Source of the DNA: CAZHFW01 sp964531675
GTDB taxonomy: Bacteria > Planctomycetota > Phycisphaerae > Phycisphaerales > UBA1924
NCBI GenBank assembly: GCA_964531675.1
Contig: CAZHFW010000004.1
Coordinates: 1 to 64,000, forward strand
Direction: 5' to 3'
Length of the DNA stretch: 64,000 nt
Both the position numbers and the translations under genes were made by a program. This document shows, piece after piece, positions 25,448 to 34,691 of the stretch. Position 1 is the stretch's first letter; each line of letters starts with the position of its first letter. The notes below the pieces were generated by a model. It did not search any database and was not told the DNA's origin. It saw only the letters and a program-made list of their open reading frames with translations.

Positions 25448-25915
25448 TCAGCTCTTGGAGGGCGGGATCCCGATGTCTTCGTTCCAGAGCTCGGGCCTGG
25501 CCTTGATGAACTCGCGCATGAGGTCGATGCAGCGCTGCTCGTTGAAGCGGAGGATCTGCACGCCCTCGGCGGTGAGCCAGTCCTCGCGGCCCATGAACGT
25601 CGTGTTCTCCGCGATGAGCAGGCGCGGGATCTTGTGCAGCACCGCCGTCCCCGAGCACATCGCGCAGGGGCTCAGGGTCGTCGCCATCGTGAGCGTGTGC
25701 CAATCGCGACGGCGTCCCGCGTTGCGGATGCACACGGTCTCGGCGTGGGCCGTCGGATCGCCGCTCTGCACGCGGAGGTTGTGCCCCAGCGCGACGATCA
25801 CGCCCTTGGCGTCCATCAGCGCCGAGCCGATCGGGATGCCTCCCTCGTTGCGGGACTTCACCGCCTGGGCGTACGCGGCGTCGAGGGCGAGCTGATCGAG
25901 TTGCGTCTGAATCAT
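25448..25915 (-). CDS. Cytosine deaminase, yeast FCY1 type (zinc-dependent)
   Basis: A 155-residue enzyme of the cytidine/deoxycytidylate deaminase superfamily. The zinc site is HAETVCI (His, and Glu proton shuttle) plus TLSPCAMCSG (two Cys). Much of the rest follows yeast Fcy1: GGIPIGSALMD, GHNLRVQSGDPTAHAE, IPRLLIAENTTF and a C-terminus ending RPELWNEDIG. It should convert cytosine to uracil; guanine deaminase or TadA-like activity is less likely given the C-terminus. The start at 25915 has GAGG eight bases upstream, and TAGGCT at 25948-25943 is a likely -10. It diverges from upp, whose product uses the uracil. Confidence 0.83.
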   Translation of the reverse strand: MIQTQLDQLALDAAYAQAVKSRNEGGIPIGSALMDAKGVIVALGHNLRVQSGDPTAHAETVCIRNAGRRRDWHTLTMATTLSPCAMCSGTAVLHKIPRLLIAENTTFMGREDWLTAEGVQILRFNEQRCIDLMREFIKARPELWNEDIGIPPSKS

Positions 25916-26014
25916 CGGTGTTCCTCGGGCAAGATGAGTTTCAGCCTACCGGCGGGCGCGGGGGTTTGCTGGGTCGATCTGGTCGGAAATCGCCGAGTCG
26001 GGTAGGCTCAGGCC

Positions 26015-26650
26015 ATGAGATCCGACACGGGCGTGGTGGTCTTTGATCATCCCTTGATCCAGCACAAGCTCTCCTGGCTCCGCGATTCGTCGACGAGCCA
26101 CAGGCCCTTCCGCGCGCTGCTGTATCAGCTCGCGGGGCTCATGGTCTATGAGGTGACGCGCTCGCTCCCGGTGAAGTCGGTGGATGTGCCGACGCCTCTG
26201 GAGATCACCCAGGCCAAACGCCTGAGCGCCAAAGTCACGGTGGTGCCGATCCTCCGTGCGGGGCTGTGCATGGCCGAGGGCGTGCTCGAGATGATGCCCG
26301 AGGCCCGCGTCGGACACCTGGGCATGGCCCGCGACGAGAAGACGCTCCAACCGGTCGTGTACCTGCGCAAGCTGCCGCGGGATTTGGACGCGGGGCCTGT
26401 GATCCTGGTCGATCCCATGCTCGCGACCGGCGGCAGCGCCAGCGCGGCGATCAAGCTGCTGCGCGACGCGGGCGCCAAGGACCTCAGGCTCATCTGCCTG
26501 GTCGCGGCCCCCGAAGGCGTCGCCCGCCTGCGGAGCGACCATCCCGACGTCACGATCTACACCGCAGCCCTCGACCGCGGGCTGGACGAGCGCGGGTACA
26601 TCCGTCCGGGCTTGGGCGACGCGGGCGACCGCATGTACGGCACGACATGA
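26015..26650 (+). CDS. upp: Uracil phosphoribosyltransferase
   Basis: A 211-residue cytoplasmic enzyme that joins uracil and PRPP to give UMP. Family landmarks are HPLIQHKLSWLRDSSTSHRP at the start, the PRPP-binding loop VILVDPMLATGGSASAAI, VVPILRAGL and the C-terminal uracil-binding DRGLDERGYIRPGLGDAGDR with the terminal tail. Length is typical. The ATG stands exactly six bases after TAGGCT and has no Shine-Dalgarno, so it is probably leaderless. Only 99 bases separate it from the divergent cytosine deaminase; together they form a cytosine to UMP salvage route. Confidence 0.96.
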   Translation: MRSDTGVVVFDHPLIQHKLSWLRDSSTSHRPFRALLYQLAGLMVYEVTRSLPVKSVDVPTPLEITQAKRLSAKVTVVPILRAGLCMAEGVLEMMPEARVGHLGMARDEKTLQPVVYLRKLPRDLDAGPVILVDPMLATGGSASAAIKLLRDAGAKDLRLICLVAAPEGVARLRSDHPDVTIYTAALDRGLDERGYIRPGLGDAGDRMYGTT

Positions 26651-26686
26651 AGCGTGTGAGCCCGGTGAAGCCTGTGAACCCGGGCC

Positions 26687-28630
26687 TCAGTGGATGACCA
26701 CAGGGGACACCAGCGGCGTCGCCGGCACGCTCTGTCTGGTCTGTCGCAGGTACGCGCCGAGCACAACGAGCATGAACGCGCTCGACCAGATCTGGCTGTC
26801 AGGCTGCGCATTGAAGCGCTGCCAGACCTCGTCCACGGCGCTGGGGCGGAAGGCCTCGAGCGACTTGACGTGGCCCAGCGCGTCGATGCACAGATCGCGG
26901 AGCGGGCCGAGCATCCAGCGACGGATGGGCAGGTAGAAGCCCTTCTTGGGAAGCTGCCTGAGCTCGTCGCGGAGCAGATCGGAGAAGGCGACGCGCAGCA
27001 GGTGCTTGTTGGCGCGCCCCGTGGGGAGGCGGACCTGGCCCGGGATGGAGAACGCCAAGTCCATGACCCGCTTGTCCAGGAACGGCGGGCGGATCTCCAG
27101 GCTGTGGGCCATCCCGTTGTTGTCGGTGTCGCGCAGCAGCATGTTGCGCATGTAGTACCGGGCCTCGAGGCGGGAGACGCTGGCGACCGGATCGCCCGGC
27201 TCCTCGGCGCACTCGCGGTAGACCTCGGGGAGCAGATACGTGGAGTGCAGGCCCTCGCGCTCCCACGACAGCCCGAGCTCCGTCAACGCCGCATCGGCCA
27301 TCAGGCGACGGCGGTGCAGATAGAGACGATGCACGTCGGATCCGATCGCGCACATCTCCGCGGCCTTGTCGCGCACGAGCCTGGGATTGGCGAACATCGC
27401 CATGCGGGCTGCGGCGGAGCGGAGCGCGGGCGGAACAAAGCCGGCCCGCTGGAGCGTGCGCACAAACCTGGGCACCTGCTCGAAGCTCGGGTAGCCGCCG
27501 AAGAGCTCATCGCCACCCAGACCCGAGAGGGCCACGATGATCCCGGCGCCGCGCACCGCCTTGGAGATCACGAAGGTGTTGAGCCCGTCGACCGAAGGCT
27601 GGTCGAGCTTGGTGAGCCAGTCGATCGTGAGGCGCTCGGCCTCGATGCTGGAGATCTGGATGTCGCTGTGCTGGACGCCAAGCTCGCGGGCGGTGGCCTC
27701 GGCAGCGGCCGATTCGCTGCGGTCCGGATCGTCCAGCGCGAAGCCCACGGTCAGCGTGCGGATCGACTTGGAGTACTTGGTCGCAAGGCCCGCGATGATC
27801 GTGCTGTCCAGGCCCGAGGAGAGGAACACGCCCACCGGCACGTCGGAGATCAGGTGCTCCTCGACGGCCTTCTCCATGGTGGAGCGGATCATCGGGATCA
27901 CGTCGGCCTCGCGGAGGCTGGGATTCACCTTGGGGAAATCCCAGAACCGGTGGATCGGACCGGCGGCGATGGTGCCGGCGGGCCCGACGCTGAAGGTCTG
28001 CGCGCTTCCCGCGGGGAAGGAACGGATGGCTTTGAAGAACGAGAGCGGCTCTTGAACGGCGCCGTAGGCCAGAAGTCCGGAGACCGCCCGCAGGTCGATG
28101 TAGGGCGTCACCACCCCGGACGCGAGCACGCCGCGAACCTCGCTGGCGAAGGCCAGCTGGTGCTCGGTCTGGGCCACGTAGAGGGGCTTCATCCCGATGG
28201 GGTCGCGGGCGAGCAGGAGCGTGCGGTCCTTCTTGGAGTAGAAGGCCAGCGCGAACATGCCGTTGAGCCGTTCGAGAACCTTCGGGCCCCAGCGGGTCAG
28301 CGCGTGGAGGATGACTTCGGTGTCCGAGTGTCCCCGGAAACGGGAACCGAGCGCTTCCAGCTCCCTGCGGAGATCCTGGAAGTTGTAGAGCTCGCCGTTG
28401 TAGGTCAGCACGTCCCCGGTCTCGGGGTGGATCATGGGCTGGTGGCCCATCGGCGACAGGTCGATGATCGACAGGCGTCGCTGGCCGAGGCCCAGGTGCA
28501 GCTCGCCAAGCTCGACGAACTCGGTTCCCTGATCGTCCGGACCGCGGTGGGTCTGGCAGGAGAGCATCGACCCGAGCGCGCGACGCACGTCGATGGTCGG
28601 TGGAGCCAGGATTCCCGCGATTCCGCACAT
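26687..28630 (-). CDS. asnB: Glutamine-hydrolysing asparagine synthase-like amidotransferase
   Basis: A 647-residue AsnB-type enzyme. The start must be at 28630, giving MCGIAGILAP with the nucleophilic Cys2 of the class II glutaminase domain; THRGPDDQG and LTYNGELYN follow. The synthase domain has the ATP pyrophosphatase loop VPVGVFLSSGLDSTIIAGL. AsnB forms asparagine from aspartate, but copies in polysaccharide loci often amidate sugar acids or act on unknown substrates. Here it lies beside a polymerase-like protein and two flippases, so a role in surface glycan modification is plausible. It diverges from the polymerase gene over a 571-base gap. Confidence 0.9.
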   Translation of the reverse strand: MCGIAGILAPPTIDVRRALGSMLSCQTHRGPDDQGTEFVELGELHLGLGQRRLSIIDLSPMGHQPMIHPETGDVLTYNGELYNFQDLRRELEALGSRFRGHSDTEVILHALTRWGPKVLERLNGMFALAFYSKKDRTLLLARDPIGMKPLYVAQTEHQLAFASEVRGVLASGVVTPYIDLRAVSGLLAYGAVQEPLSFFKAIRSFPAGSAQTFSVGPAGTIAAGPIHRFWDFPKVNPSLREADVIPMIRSTMEKAVEEHLISDVPVGVFLSSGLDSTIIAGLATKYSKSIRTLTVGFALDDPDRSESAAAEATARELGVQHSDIQISSIEAERLTIDWLTKLDQPSVDGLNTFVISKAVRGAGIIVALSGLGGDELFGGYPSFEQVPRFVRTLQRAGFVPPALRSAAARMAMFANPRLVRDKAAEMCAIGSDVHRLYLHRRRLMADAALTELGLSWEREGLHSTYLLPEVYRECAEEPGDPVASVSRLEARYYMRNMLLRDTDNNGMAHSLEIRPPFLDKRVMDLAFSIPGQVRLPTGRANKHLLRVAFSDLLRDELRQLPKKGFYLPIRRWMLGPLRDLCIDALGHVKSLEAFRPSAVDEVWQRFNAQPDSQIWSSAFMLVVLGAYLRQTRQSVPATPLVSPVVIH

Positions 28631-29201
28631 AGTGCTGATCCGTCTGAGCGATCCGGCAAGGTACACACGCCGGCCGCGACTGGTTCTCCGACTCCCCACG
28701 CAGCGCTCAGAACAGAGCGGGCGCACAACATCCCAGGGTCATGCCCCCGGGAAGCCAACGCTCGCCATGATCAAAGCACCCACGAACGAATCCCCCGATG
28801 GCTGTTCATCGGTCCGGTCGCTCCGGATGAACAGCAGCCCCGGTCCATGGTATCCAAAAACGGGAGACTTTGACCAACCGATGCCTTTCGGCAGTTTTTG
28901 CCGAGCCGCCGGGCCCGGTCACCCAGTGCATCGGCGGTCGGGGAGGGGGTCTTCTCCGGCGGCGGGGCGCACGGCCCGCATTTCCGCGACGGGCATCGGA
29001 CGGGAGGACTGAACGGATCCGCATCAGGAACCGGCCCGGATGTCCGATAGAAAGGATCCGGGTTGGATCCTCGCGGGTCCGATGTTCGGGGTTTTCACCA
29101 GGGCGAAGCGGCCCCGGCTCCGAACCCGGTCTTGCCCGGGGCCGTACCTTCCGGGCTCTGCCAGAGCGGTTGGACGGCGGGGCGAGCGTTCTCGATCGGT
29201 C
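28631..29201. other. Divergent intergenic region of the polysaccharide locus
   Basis: A 571-base gap between asnB and the polymerase-like gene. It carries a 10-base perfect inverted repeat at 28801-28835. An AG-poor, Pro/Arg-coding open frame runs through the right half, but it lacks a ribosome-binding site and motifs; I read it as noncoding leader. TACCTT at about 28663 on the minus strand may serve asnB. Confidence 0.4.
28801..28835. repeat. Perfect 10-base inverted repeat, possible operator or RNA hairpin
   Basis: GCTGTTCATC (28801-28810) and GATGAACAGC (28826-28835) are exact inverted copies separated by 15 bases. No T-run follows, so it is not an obvious terminator. It lies between two divergent glycan genes, where a regulator could bind. 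Confidence 0.5.
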
Positions 29202-30602
29202 ATGACTTATCTCATCGCGGCCTATCTCCTGTTCCTCAGCGCCGTCGTGGTGACGACGGTGTTCGTCCAGGCGTTTCGCGGGACGGTGGGCCTCATGTCC
29301 ACCCGCAACTTCTTTGCGCTGGGCTTCCTGATGTTCCAGCCCGTGTCGGCGACCTGGTCGCTGATCACGGAGGACTACGGCACGGACGTGTACGTGACCG
29401 ACCCGAGCAAGTCGGGCTTCGTGTTCGCGATCATGTGCACGATCTTCCTGGTGATCTTCCACTGGGCGTACATGGGAGGCTGGGGCGCCAAGCGGATCGC
29501 GCCCCGCCTGAACCCGACGTTCCCGGTCCCGACCACGTCCTCGATGATCGCGGTGGCCGCGATTCTGATCCTGCTGGCGGCCATCTGCCGGTACGCGCTG
29601 GCGTACATCCCGCTGATCGGCATCATCGGCAACAACTTCTCGGTGGGTCTGATGCCCGCGGCGGCGGCGGTGATCGTCTGGGCGTGGATGCCGCAGCTGC
29701 TCAACCCCGTCGTGACGTTCCTCTCCGCGCCGCTGCTGCTCTTCACGCTGTTCATGTCGGTGTACCAGACCTTCGGTCGTCGCGACCTGGTCAGCGTGCT
29801 GGCGGCGTGCCTCTGGGCCGCGTTCCACGGCTACTGGAAGTACAAGGGCTCCTCGTTCATGATCAAGCGCCTGGCGATCCTCGGGACCGCGGGCGTCGTG
29901 GCGGTGGCGGCGTACACCGGCGTGCGCGAGAAGACCACCACGGAAACCTCCGCGACCGAACTGATCTCCAAGATCGGCGACTCGGACCTGTGGTACGGCC
30001 TGTTCTCGATGGCCTCGGGTCAGGTCGCCGGCGGCATCTCGATGCACATCATCGAGACGCGTCCGGAGGTCTTCCCGTTCGACCCGTTCCACTCGGCGAT
30101 CTACTTCATCACCAACCCGATTCCCCGCGCCGTCTGGGCGGGCAAGCCCGAGGCGCTCGGGTTTGTCATGGTCAAGCAGCTCGGCATCAAGCGCAAGGCC
30201 GAGGAGTTCAACCTCGGGCCGGGCCTCATGGGCCACATCTGGAACGACAATCCGTTCATCAGCATGGTGCCTTACGCGATCTTCCTGGGGCTCATGCTCC
30301 GAGCCTTTGACGAGATCGTGAAGGTCCACGGGTTCAACCCGTTCCTGGTCGTGCCCTGCGGCGTGATGATCGGCGACATCATCGCGCTGGGCCGAGGCGA
30401 GCTTGGTCTGTTCCTGACGCGTATCGCGTTCGGCACATTCGCGGCCTTCGGCGGCATGATCGTCGCCTCGCGCCTGCTCCGAAGCGTCGGCTGGCCCATG
30501 GCTGCGCCGGGATCGATGAGTTCCGAGCCCGAAGCCTTCGAGGACCACGCATTCACGGAAGATTCCTATCCGGATCAGGGCGCCGACGGACGCGCCGCCT
30601 GA
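29202..30602 (+). CDS. Multi-spanning membrane protein, polysaccharide polymerase-like (Wzy/O-antigen ligase type)
   Basis: A 466-residue integral membrane protein with about eleven hydrophobic segments, beginning MTYLIAAYLLFLSAVVVTTV. A soluble loop lies at ~265-345 between later helices. No catalytic motif is firmly recognisable, as is usual for Wzy-type polymerases; the size and topology, plus asnB and flippases on both sides, support the call. The start at 29202 is chosen because translation before it is Arg/Pro-rich and not membrane-like; no good Shine-Dalgarno is seen. The first flippase follows 33 bases later on the same strand, so the two are probably one transcript. Confidence 0.6.
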   Translation: MTYLIAAYLLFLSAVVVTTVFVQAFRGTVGLMSTRNFFALGFLMFQPVSATWSLITEDYGTDVYVTDPSKSGFVFAIMCTIFLVIFHWAYMGGWGAKRIAPRLNPTFPVPTTSSMIAVAAILILLAAICRYALAYIPLIGIIGNNFSVGLMPAAAAVIVWAWMPQLLNPVVTFLSAPLLLFTLFMSVYQTFGRRDLVSVLAACLWAAFHGYWKYKGSSFMIKRLAILGTAGVVAVAAYTGVREKTTTETSATELISKIGDSDLWYGLFSMASGQVAGGISMHIIETRPEVFPFDPFHSAIYFITNPIPRAVWAGKPEALGFVMVKQLGIKRKAEEFNLGPGLMGHIWNDNPFISMVPYAIFLGLMLRAFDEIVKVHGFNPFLVVPCGVMIGDIIALGRGELGLFLTRIAFGTFAAFGGMIVASRLLRSVGWPMAAPGSMSSEPEAFEDHAFTEDSYPDQGADGRAA

Positions 30603-30635
30603 TCCGGTTCCGGCGCCCGACAGGAGTGTCAAGGG

Positions 30636-32207
30636 ATGTCAGTCGGCGCCAGAAGCGACCTTCCCAGGCTCATCTCGAACTACGGCAGGCTCGGCGTCAA
30701 CCTCCTCATGGGGTTGATCCTGCTGCCCATTCTGCTGCACTGGCTCGGCAACGAGGGCTACGGGCTCTTCCAGCTCGTCTACGGCTCGGTGGGCCTGGCG
30801 CTGCTCTTTGACGAGGTCACGCGCTCGAGCCTGATCCGCGAACTGGCCAAGTCCTACCACTCGCCCGACTCCGACGAGTTCCGCAAGGTCTACAACACCG
30901 GGCTGGGGCTCTCCTCCGCGGCGGCGGTGCTCTCCTCGATCGCGTTCATCGCGCTCTACTTCATCGTTCCGAAGCTGAACATCAGCCCCGAGATGATCGG
31001 GCCGGCCCGTGCTCTGGTGATCGGCGAGGGCGTCGCCAGCTTCCTGGGCACGCTCCTCTCGCCCACGAACAACATGTTCGTGGTCACCTTCCGCTTCATC
31101 GCCGACAACTGCTGGCAGGTGCTCAGACGCTCCTCGTACGTGCTCTCGGCGTGCTTCTTCGCATACGTGCTTCGGGTCGAAGATCCGGTGAAGGGCTTCA
31201 CCTGGTTCGTGCTCACCGCCAACGTGCTGACGTGCGTCTCCCTGTTCATCTCCGCGGGGCAGCTCATGCTCGCGGACCGGCGGATGATCCCGAGCCCGCG
31301 CTTCTTCGACATGCTCACGCTGCGGACCATCTGGTCCACCGTGATGTGGAACACGCTCTTCAACCTCGCGATGAACCTCTACGAGCGCACCGCGGGCGTG
31401 CTCATGAACATCTTCTTCGGCGTGCAGGGCAACGTCGTCTGGGGCGTCGCGCTCCAGCTCTCTTCCTACGTCCGCATGACGTCCCTGGGCGTGAACTCCG
31501 GCATCGACGCGATGAGCGCCAAGATCTCGGTCGATCACGGCGGGCACGGCGAGAAGATGTCCGCGCTGGTGCGCTACGCCACGGTGCTGCACGCGCTGGT
31601 GTCCCTGCCTGTCGCGGCCCTGATCTTCGGGCTCACCGAGCCCATGGTCCTGCTCTGGGTGGGCAAGCGCCTGGACAACCCCGCGACGCAGATCCCCGAA
31701 GCGGTGCTCCTGACCAAGATCCTCCTGATCCCGGTCACGGTGCGCGCCATCAGCGACTGCTGGACCCGCATCCTCTACGGCGCTGGCTTTGTCGCGCGCT
31801 TCTCACCGATGGTGCTGGTGGGGGGGATGATCAATCCGCCTCTGGCCTGGCTCGTCCTGCGGTTTGCGCCGCTTCCCGAGGCGTACAGGCCTTATGTGCC
31901 CGCGGCCAGCTTCGCGCTGGTGTACTCGTTCTTCCACTTCTTCCTGCTGCCGATCATCACGGTACGGTGCCTGCACATCAGGCGGCGCGACATCTTCCTG
32001 CCGATGGCCCGTCCGGCGCTGGCGTCGGCGATCGCGATGGTGCTGGCGCTGATCGTGGACCACTTCGTCACGCACTGGACGCTGATCAGCTTCGGCGCGG
32101 CGCTGGCGGGGTATGGGGCGCTCACCGCGGCGCTGGCCCTGACGGTCGCGCTGACGCCTTCGCAGAGGCGCACCGTGCTCGGGCTTGTCCGCCGCAGACT
32201 CGGCTGA
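30636..32207 (+). CDS. Polysaccharide flippase, MOP superfamily (Wzx-like), copy 1
   Basis: A 523-residue membrane protein with about twelve to fourteen helices, matching polysaccharide transporters of the MOP superfamily, which move lipid-linked glycan across the cytoplasmic membrane. It begins RSDLPRLISNYGRLGVNLLMG and contains TFRFIADNCWQVLRRSSYVL and DCWTRILYGAGFVARFSP. The ATG follows AGGAG and AAGGG. The protein is clearly paralogous to the convergent gene at 32211-33800 along its whole length. It ends three bases before that gene's stop, leaving no room for a terminator. Confidence 0.82.
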   Translation: MSVGARSDLPRLISNYGRLGVNLLMGLILLPILLHWLGNEGYGLFQLVYGSVGLALLFDEVTRSSLIRELAKSYHSPDSDEFRKVYNTGLGLSSAAAVLSSIAFIALYFIVPKLNISPEMIGPARALVIGEGVASFLGTLLSPTNNMFVVTFRFIADNCWQVLRRSSYVLSACFFAYVLRVEDPVKGFTWFVLTANVLTCVSLFISAGQLMLADRRMIPSPRFFDMLTLRTIWSTVMWNTLFNLAMNLYERTAGVLMNIFFGVQGNVVWGVALQLSSYVRMTSLGVNSGIDAMSAKISVDHGGHGEKMSALVRYATVLHALVSLPVAALIFGLTEPMVLLWVGKRLDNPATQIPEAVLLTKILLIPVTVRAISDCWTRILYGAGFVARFSPMVLVGGMINPPLAWLVLRFAPLPEAYRPYVPAASFALVYSFFHFFLLPIITVRCLHIRRRDIFLPMARPALASAIAMVLALIVDHFVTHWTLISFGAALAGYGALTAALALTVALTPSQRRTVLGLVRRRLG

Positions 32208-32210
32208 GGA

Positions 32211-33800
32211 TCAATCCGGATCGAGCGTGGACGACGTGCCGTGGGGCAAGAGGTCGCGAACCGCCCGGCGCTGGGAGGCGGTCATTCCCACGGTGTACAT
32301 GCACACGCCAAAGACCACGGCGTAGCCCAGGCAGACCGCCACGAGCGTGATCAGGTTCCACGTGTGCACGACCTTGGTCACAAGGACCAGGTACACCATG
32401 CTCAGGCCCGCCGCCAGAGCGGGGCGGACGATCGGCTGGTAGATCGCGCCCAGGGTGATGTCGAAGCACTTGCCCGCGACCCGCGGCAAGAGGATGAAGT
32501 GGAACAGGAAGAAGACCGCGGCGAACCCGATCGCCGGCACGTAGATCCGCAGGTGCTCGGGAAGCGGGGCCCAGCTCAGCAGCGAGAAGGTGACGATGGG
32601 GTTGAGCACGCCACCGAGCAGCACGAGCTTGGCGTAGCGCGAGACGAAACCGGCGCCGTAGAGGATGCGGGTCCAGCAGTCGCTGATGGCCCGGGCGGTC
32701 ACGGGGATGAGCAGAATCTGCGTGAGGATGATGATCTGGGGGAGCGAGATTGCCGGGCTCTCGACCTTGTTCCCGATCCAGAGACGGACCAGGGGACCCG
32801 GGAGGCCCAGGATGAGCGCGAACGCGGCCAGCGAGACGACCGCGTGCAGGACCGCAGCGTGGCGGACCATGGACTTCATCTCGGTGCTTCGCTCGCCCTT
32901 TTCCACCGCGATCTTGGCGCTGACCGCCTCGATCCCGCCATTGACGCCCAGGGAGGCCATGCGGACGTAGGAGGCGAGCTGGAGCGAGGGACCCCAGATG
33001 GCGCTGCCGTGGAGCCCGAAGAAGTGGTTCATCATCACGCCGGTCGTGCGCTCGTAGAAGTTCATCGCGAGGTTGACCAGCGAGTTCCACATGACGGTGG
33101 GCCAGACGGTGCGGAGCGTCTGGAAGTCGACCTGGCGCATGTCGGGGATCAGACGGCGGTCGCTGCTGATGAGCTGGATGGTGGCCGCCACGATGCAGGC
33201 GACCGAGAGCAGGTTGGCGCCGATGACGAACGCGCGGAAGCCCTCGGCGGGGTCCTGGATCCGGAGCACGAAGGCGCACACGCAGGCGGAGATGATGTAC
33301 GAAGCCCGGCGCACGACCTGCCAGGTGTTGTCGGAGACGAAGCGGAACGTGACGACGAACATGTTGTTGATCGGCGTCTGGATCGTGCTGAGGACGCTGG
33401 TGATCGCCTGCGCGACCAGGAACGTGCGGGCCGGCCCGATCATCTCGGGCCTGATGTTGAGCTGGGGGATCAGGAACCAGAGCCCGGCGAAGAGGACCAC
33501 CGAGACGACCGCTGCGGCGCACGCCAGCGCGATGCCGGTGGCGTAGACGCGCTTGAACTCTCCGGGGTCGCGGGCGTGGAACGAGCGGGCCAGCTCACGC
33601 ACCATGCTCGTGCGTGTCACATCTTCGAAGAGCTGCGCCAGACCGATGGCGCTCAGGATGACGTTGTAGAGACCGAACCAGTCGTTCCCGAGCCACTTGA
33701 ACAGGACCGGGACGAGGATCAGGCCCATGCCCAGGTTCAGGCCCAGGCGCGAGAAGTTGGACGCGAGTCGGGGAAGGTCTTTCCGGCTGCCGACTTGCAT
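32211..33800 (-). CDS. Polysaccharide flippase, MOP superfamily (Wzx-like), copy 2
   Basis: A 529-residue paralogue of the preceding flippase in opposite orientation. Matching blocks include RKDLPRLASNFSRLGLNLGM, TFRFVSDNTWQVVRRASYII, MNFYERTTGVMMN and DCWTRILYGAGFVSRYAK, seen colinearly through the protein, with roughly half the residues identical by eye. Topology is again multi-spanning. The ATG 33800 has GGGAG six bases upstream; a GTG immediately before is less well spaced. Two flippases may serve different glycans, or one may be specialised for the product of the neighbouring polymerase. Confidence 0.82.
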   Translation of the reverse strand: MQVGSRKDLPRLASNFSRLGLNLGMGLILVPVLFKWLGNDWFGLYNVILSAIGLAQLFEDVTRTSMVRELARSFHARDPGEFKRVYATGIALACAAAVVSVVLFAGLWFLIPQLNIRPEMIGPARTFLVAQAITSVLSTIQTPINNMFVVTFRFVSDNTWQVVRRASYIISACVCAFVLRIQDPAEGFRAFVIGANLLSVACIVAATIQLISSDRRLIPDMRQVDFQTLRTVWPTVMWNSLVNLAMNFYERTTGVMMNHFFGLHGSAIWGPSLQLASYVRMASLGVNGGIEAVSAKIAVEKGERSTEMKSMVRHAAVLHAVVSLAAFALILGLPGPLVRLWIGNKVESPAISLPQIIILTQILLIPVTARAISDCWTRILYGAGFVSRYAKLVLLGGVLNPIVTFSLLSWAPLPEHLRIYVPAIGFAAVFFLFHFILLPRVAGKCFDITLGAIYQPIVRPALAAGLSMVYLVLVTKVVHTWNLITLVAVCLGYAVVFGVCMYTVGMTASQRRAVRDLLPHGTSSTLDPD

Positions 33801-34315
33801 CACGCACTCCCGACCACTTCATGGCGCGCCGTACGCCCGGCGCGCGGGGTCCAGTTTACGCCCGGCAGACCGCGCGTCACCTTGCGCCAGGTCCGGGCGC
33901 AGCACGGCACCGCCCGGGGGGGACTCCCCACCAGTGGCCCTGTCGCTTGCGGGTCATCGGTCGGCACGAACGTCAACATCCCAAGGTTTGATCGGTCAAC
34001 GAAGGGGGCGGCAGCACCCCGAATCCGAGGCGCAACCCGGCCAGACCACGACAGAACAAGGACGGACCCACCGAGCAGCCCCGTCATTGAACCGATCGGG
34101 TCTGGCTTCACCAACCGACTCAACGCGGGAAGGGCGAGTCTATTGGCGGATCGGCTGTTATTCGGGTGGGTTTCCCGATAGGAGGAAAGCGGACCTGTCC
34201 GAACAAAGTCCTGTCAGCCAGCGGCATTTCGGCCCGCTGGTTTGACCATGGCCGGTCGGCGAGGTACAACAACGCCCCGCGCGGCGGTTTGTCGGCCCGC
34301 GGATACGGAGGTCGC
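33801..34315. other. Intergenic region with a strong promoter for the small lipoprotein gene
   Basis: A 515-base gap between the divergent flippase 2 and the lipoprotein gene. TTGACC-17-TACAAC at 34242-34270 is the only feature I can support. Open frames in it (for example Pro/Arg-rich ones) look noncoding. Confidence 0.5.
34242..34270 (+). promoter_or_regulatory. Predicted sigma70-type promoter for the lipoprotein gene
   Basis: TTGACC (34242-34247) and TACAAC (34265-34270) are 17 bases apart, matching 5/6 and 4/6 of consensus. The transcript would start near 34277, leaving a leader of about 40 bases with a GGAGG before the ATG at 34316. Confidence 0.6.
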
Positions 34316-34606
34316 ATGTCCAGGTCCCGCAATCTTCTTACCGCTTCCGCCTCGCTCGGCGTGCTGGCCCTGGCCTGCTCTGTCCTGGGCGGCTGCGGCT
34401 CCAGCAACAAGCTCGACGCCAAGGCCGAAGAGCTTCGCGCCAATCCGTCCCCCGAGCTCGATTCGCCCTATCAGCGCGACGCCGATCTGAAGAACGCGCA
34501 GACCATCACCAACGACGAGAACCTCCGGGCGCTCCGCAGCGACTGGGAGCGCTTCTGGCTCCTGGAGCGTCCGAGCCGGCTGACCCCCGAGCCGGTGCCG
34601 AAGTAA
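34316..34606 (+). CDS. Small lipoprotein, function unknown
   Basis: A 96-residue protein. The N-terminus is a lipoprotein signal with lipobox VLGGC (Cys at ~27), so the mature part of ~70 residues is membrane-anchored. It is polar and helical (KLDAKAEELRANPSPELDS, then SDWERFWLLERPSRL) with no known domain. GGAGG precedes the ATG at 34316 by four bases. Its own promoter and terminator make it a single-gene unit. Strong expression is suggested by the promoter quality, as for abundant small envelope lipoproteins, but the function is not known. Confidence 0.75.
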   Translation: MSRSRNLLTASASLGVLALACSVLGGCGSSNKLDAKAEELRANPSPELDSPYQRDADLKNAQTITNDENLRALRSDWERFWLLERPSRLTPEPVPK

Positions 34607-34628
34607 GCACCCGACCATTGACGCACAG

Positions 34629-34654
34629 ACGCCCCGGATTCCCGGGGCGTTTTT
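34629..34654 (+). terminator. Rho-independent terminator
   Basis: ACGCCCCGG and CCGGGGCGT form a perfect 9-base stem with a 4-base loop, followed by five T. It ends the small lipoprotein transcript. Confidence 0.93.
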
Positions 34655-34691
34655 CATTGGCGGTCTGGATGGGAACGGCGTCGCGGCGCGT

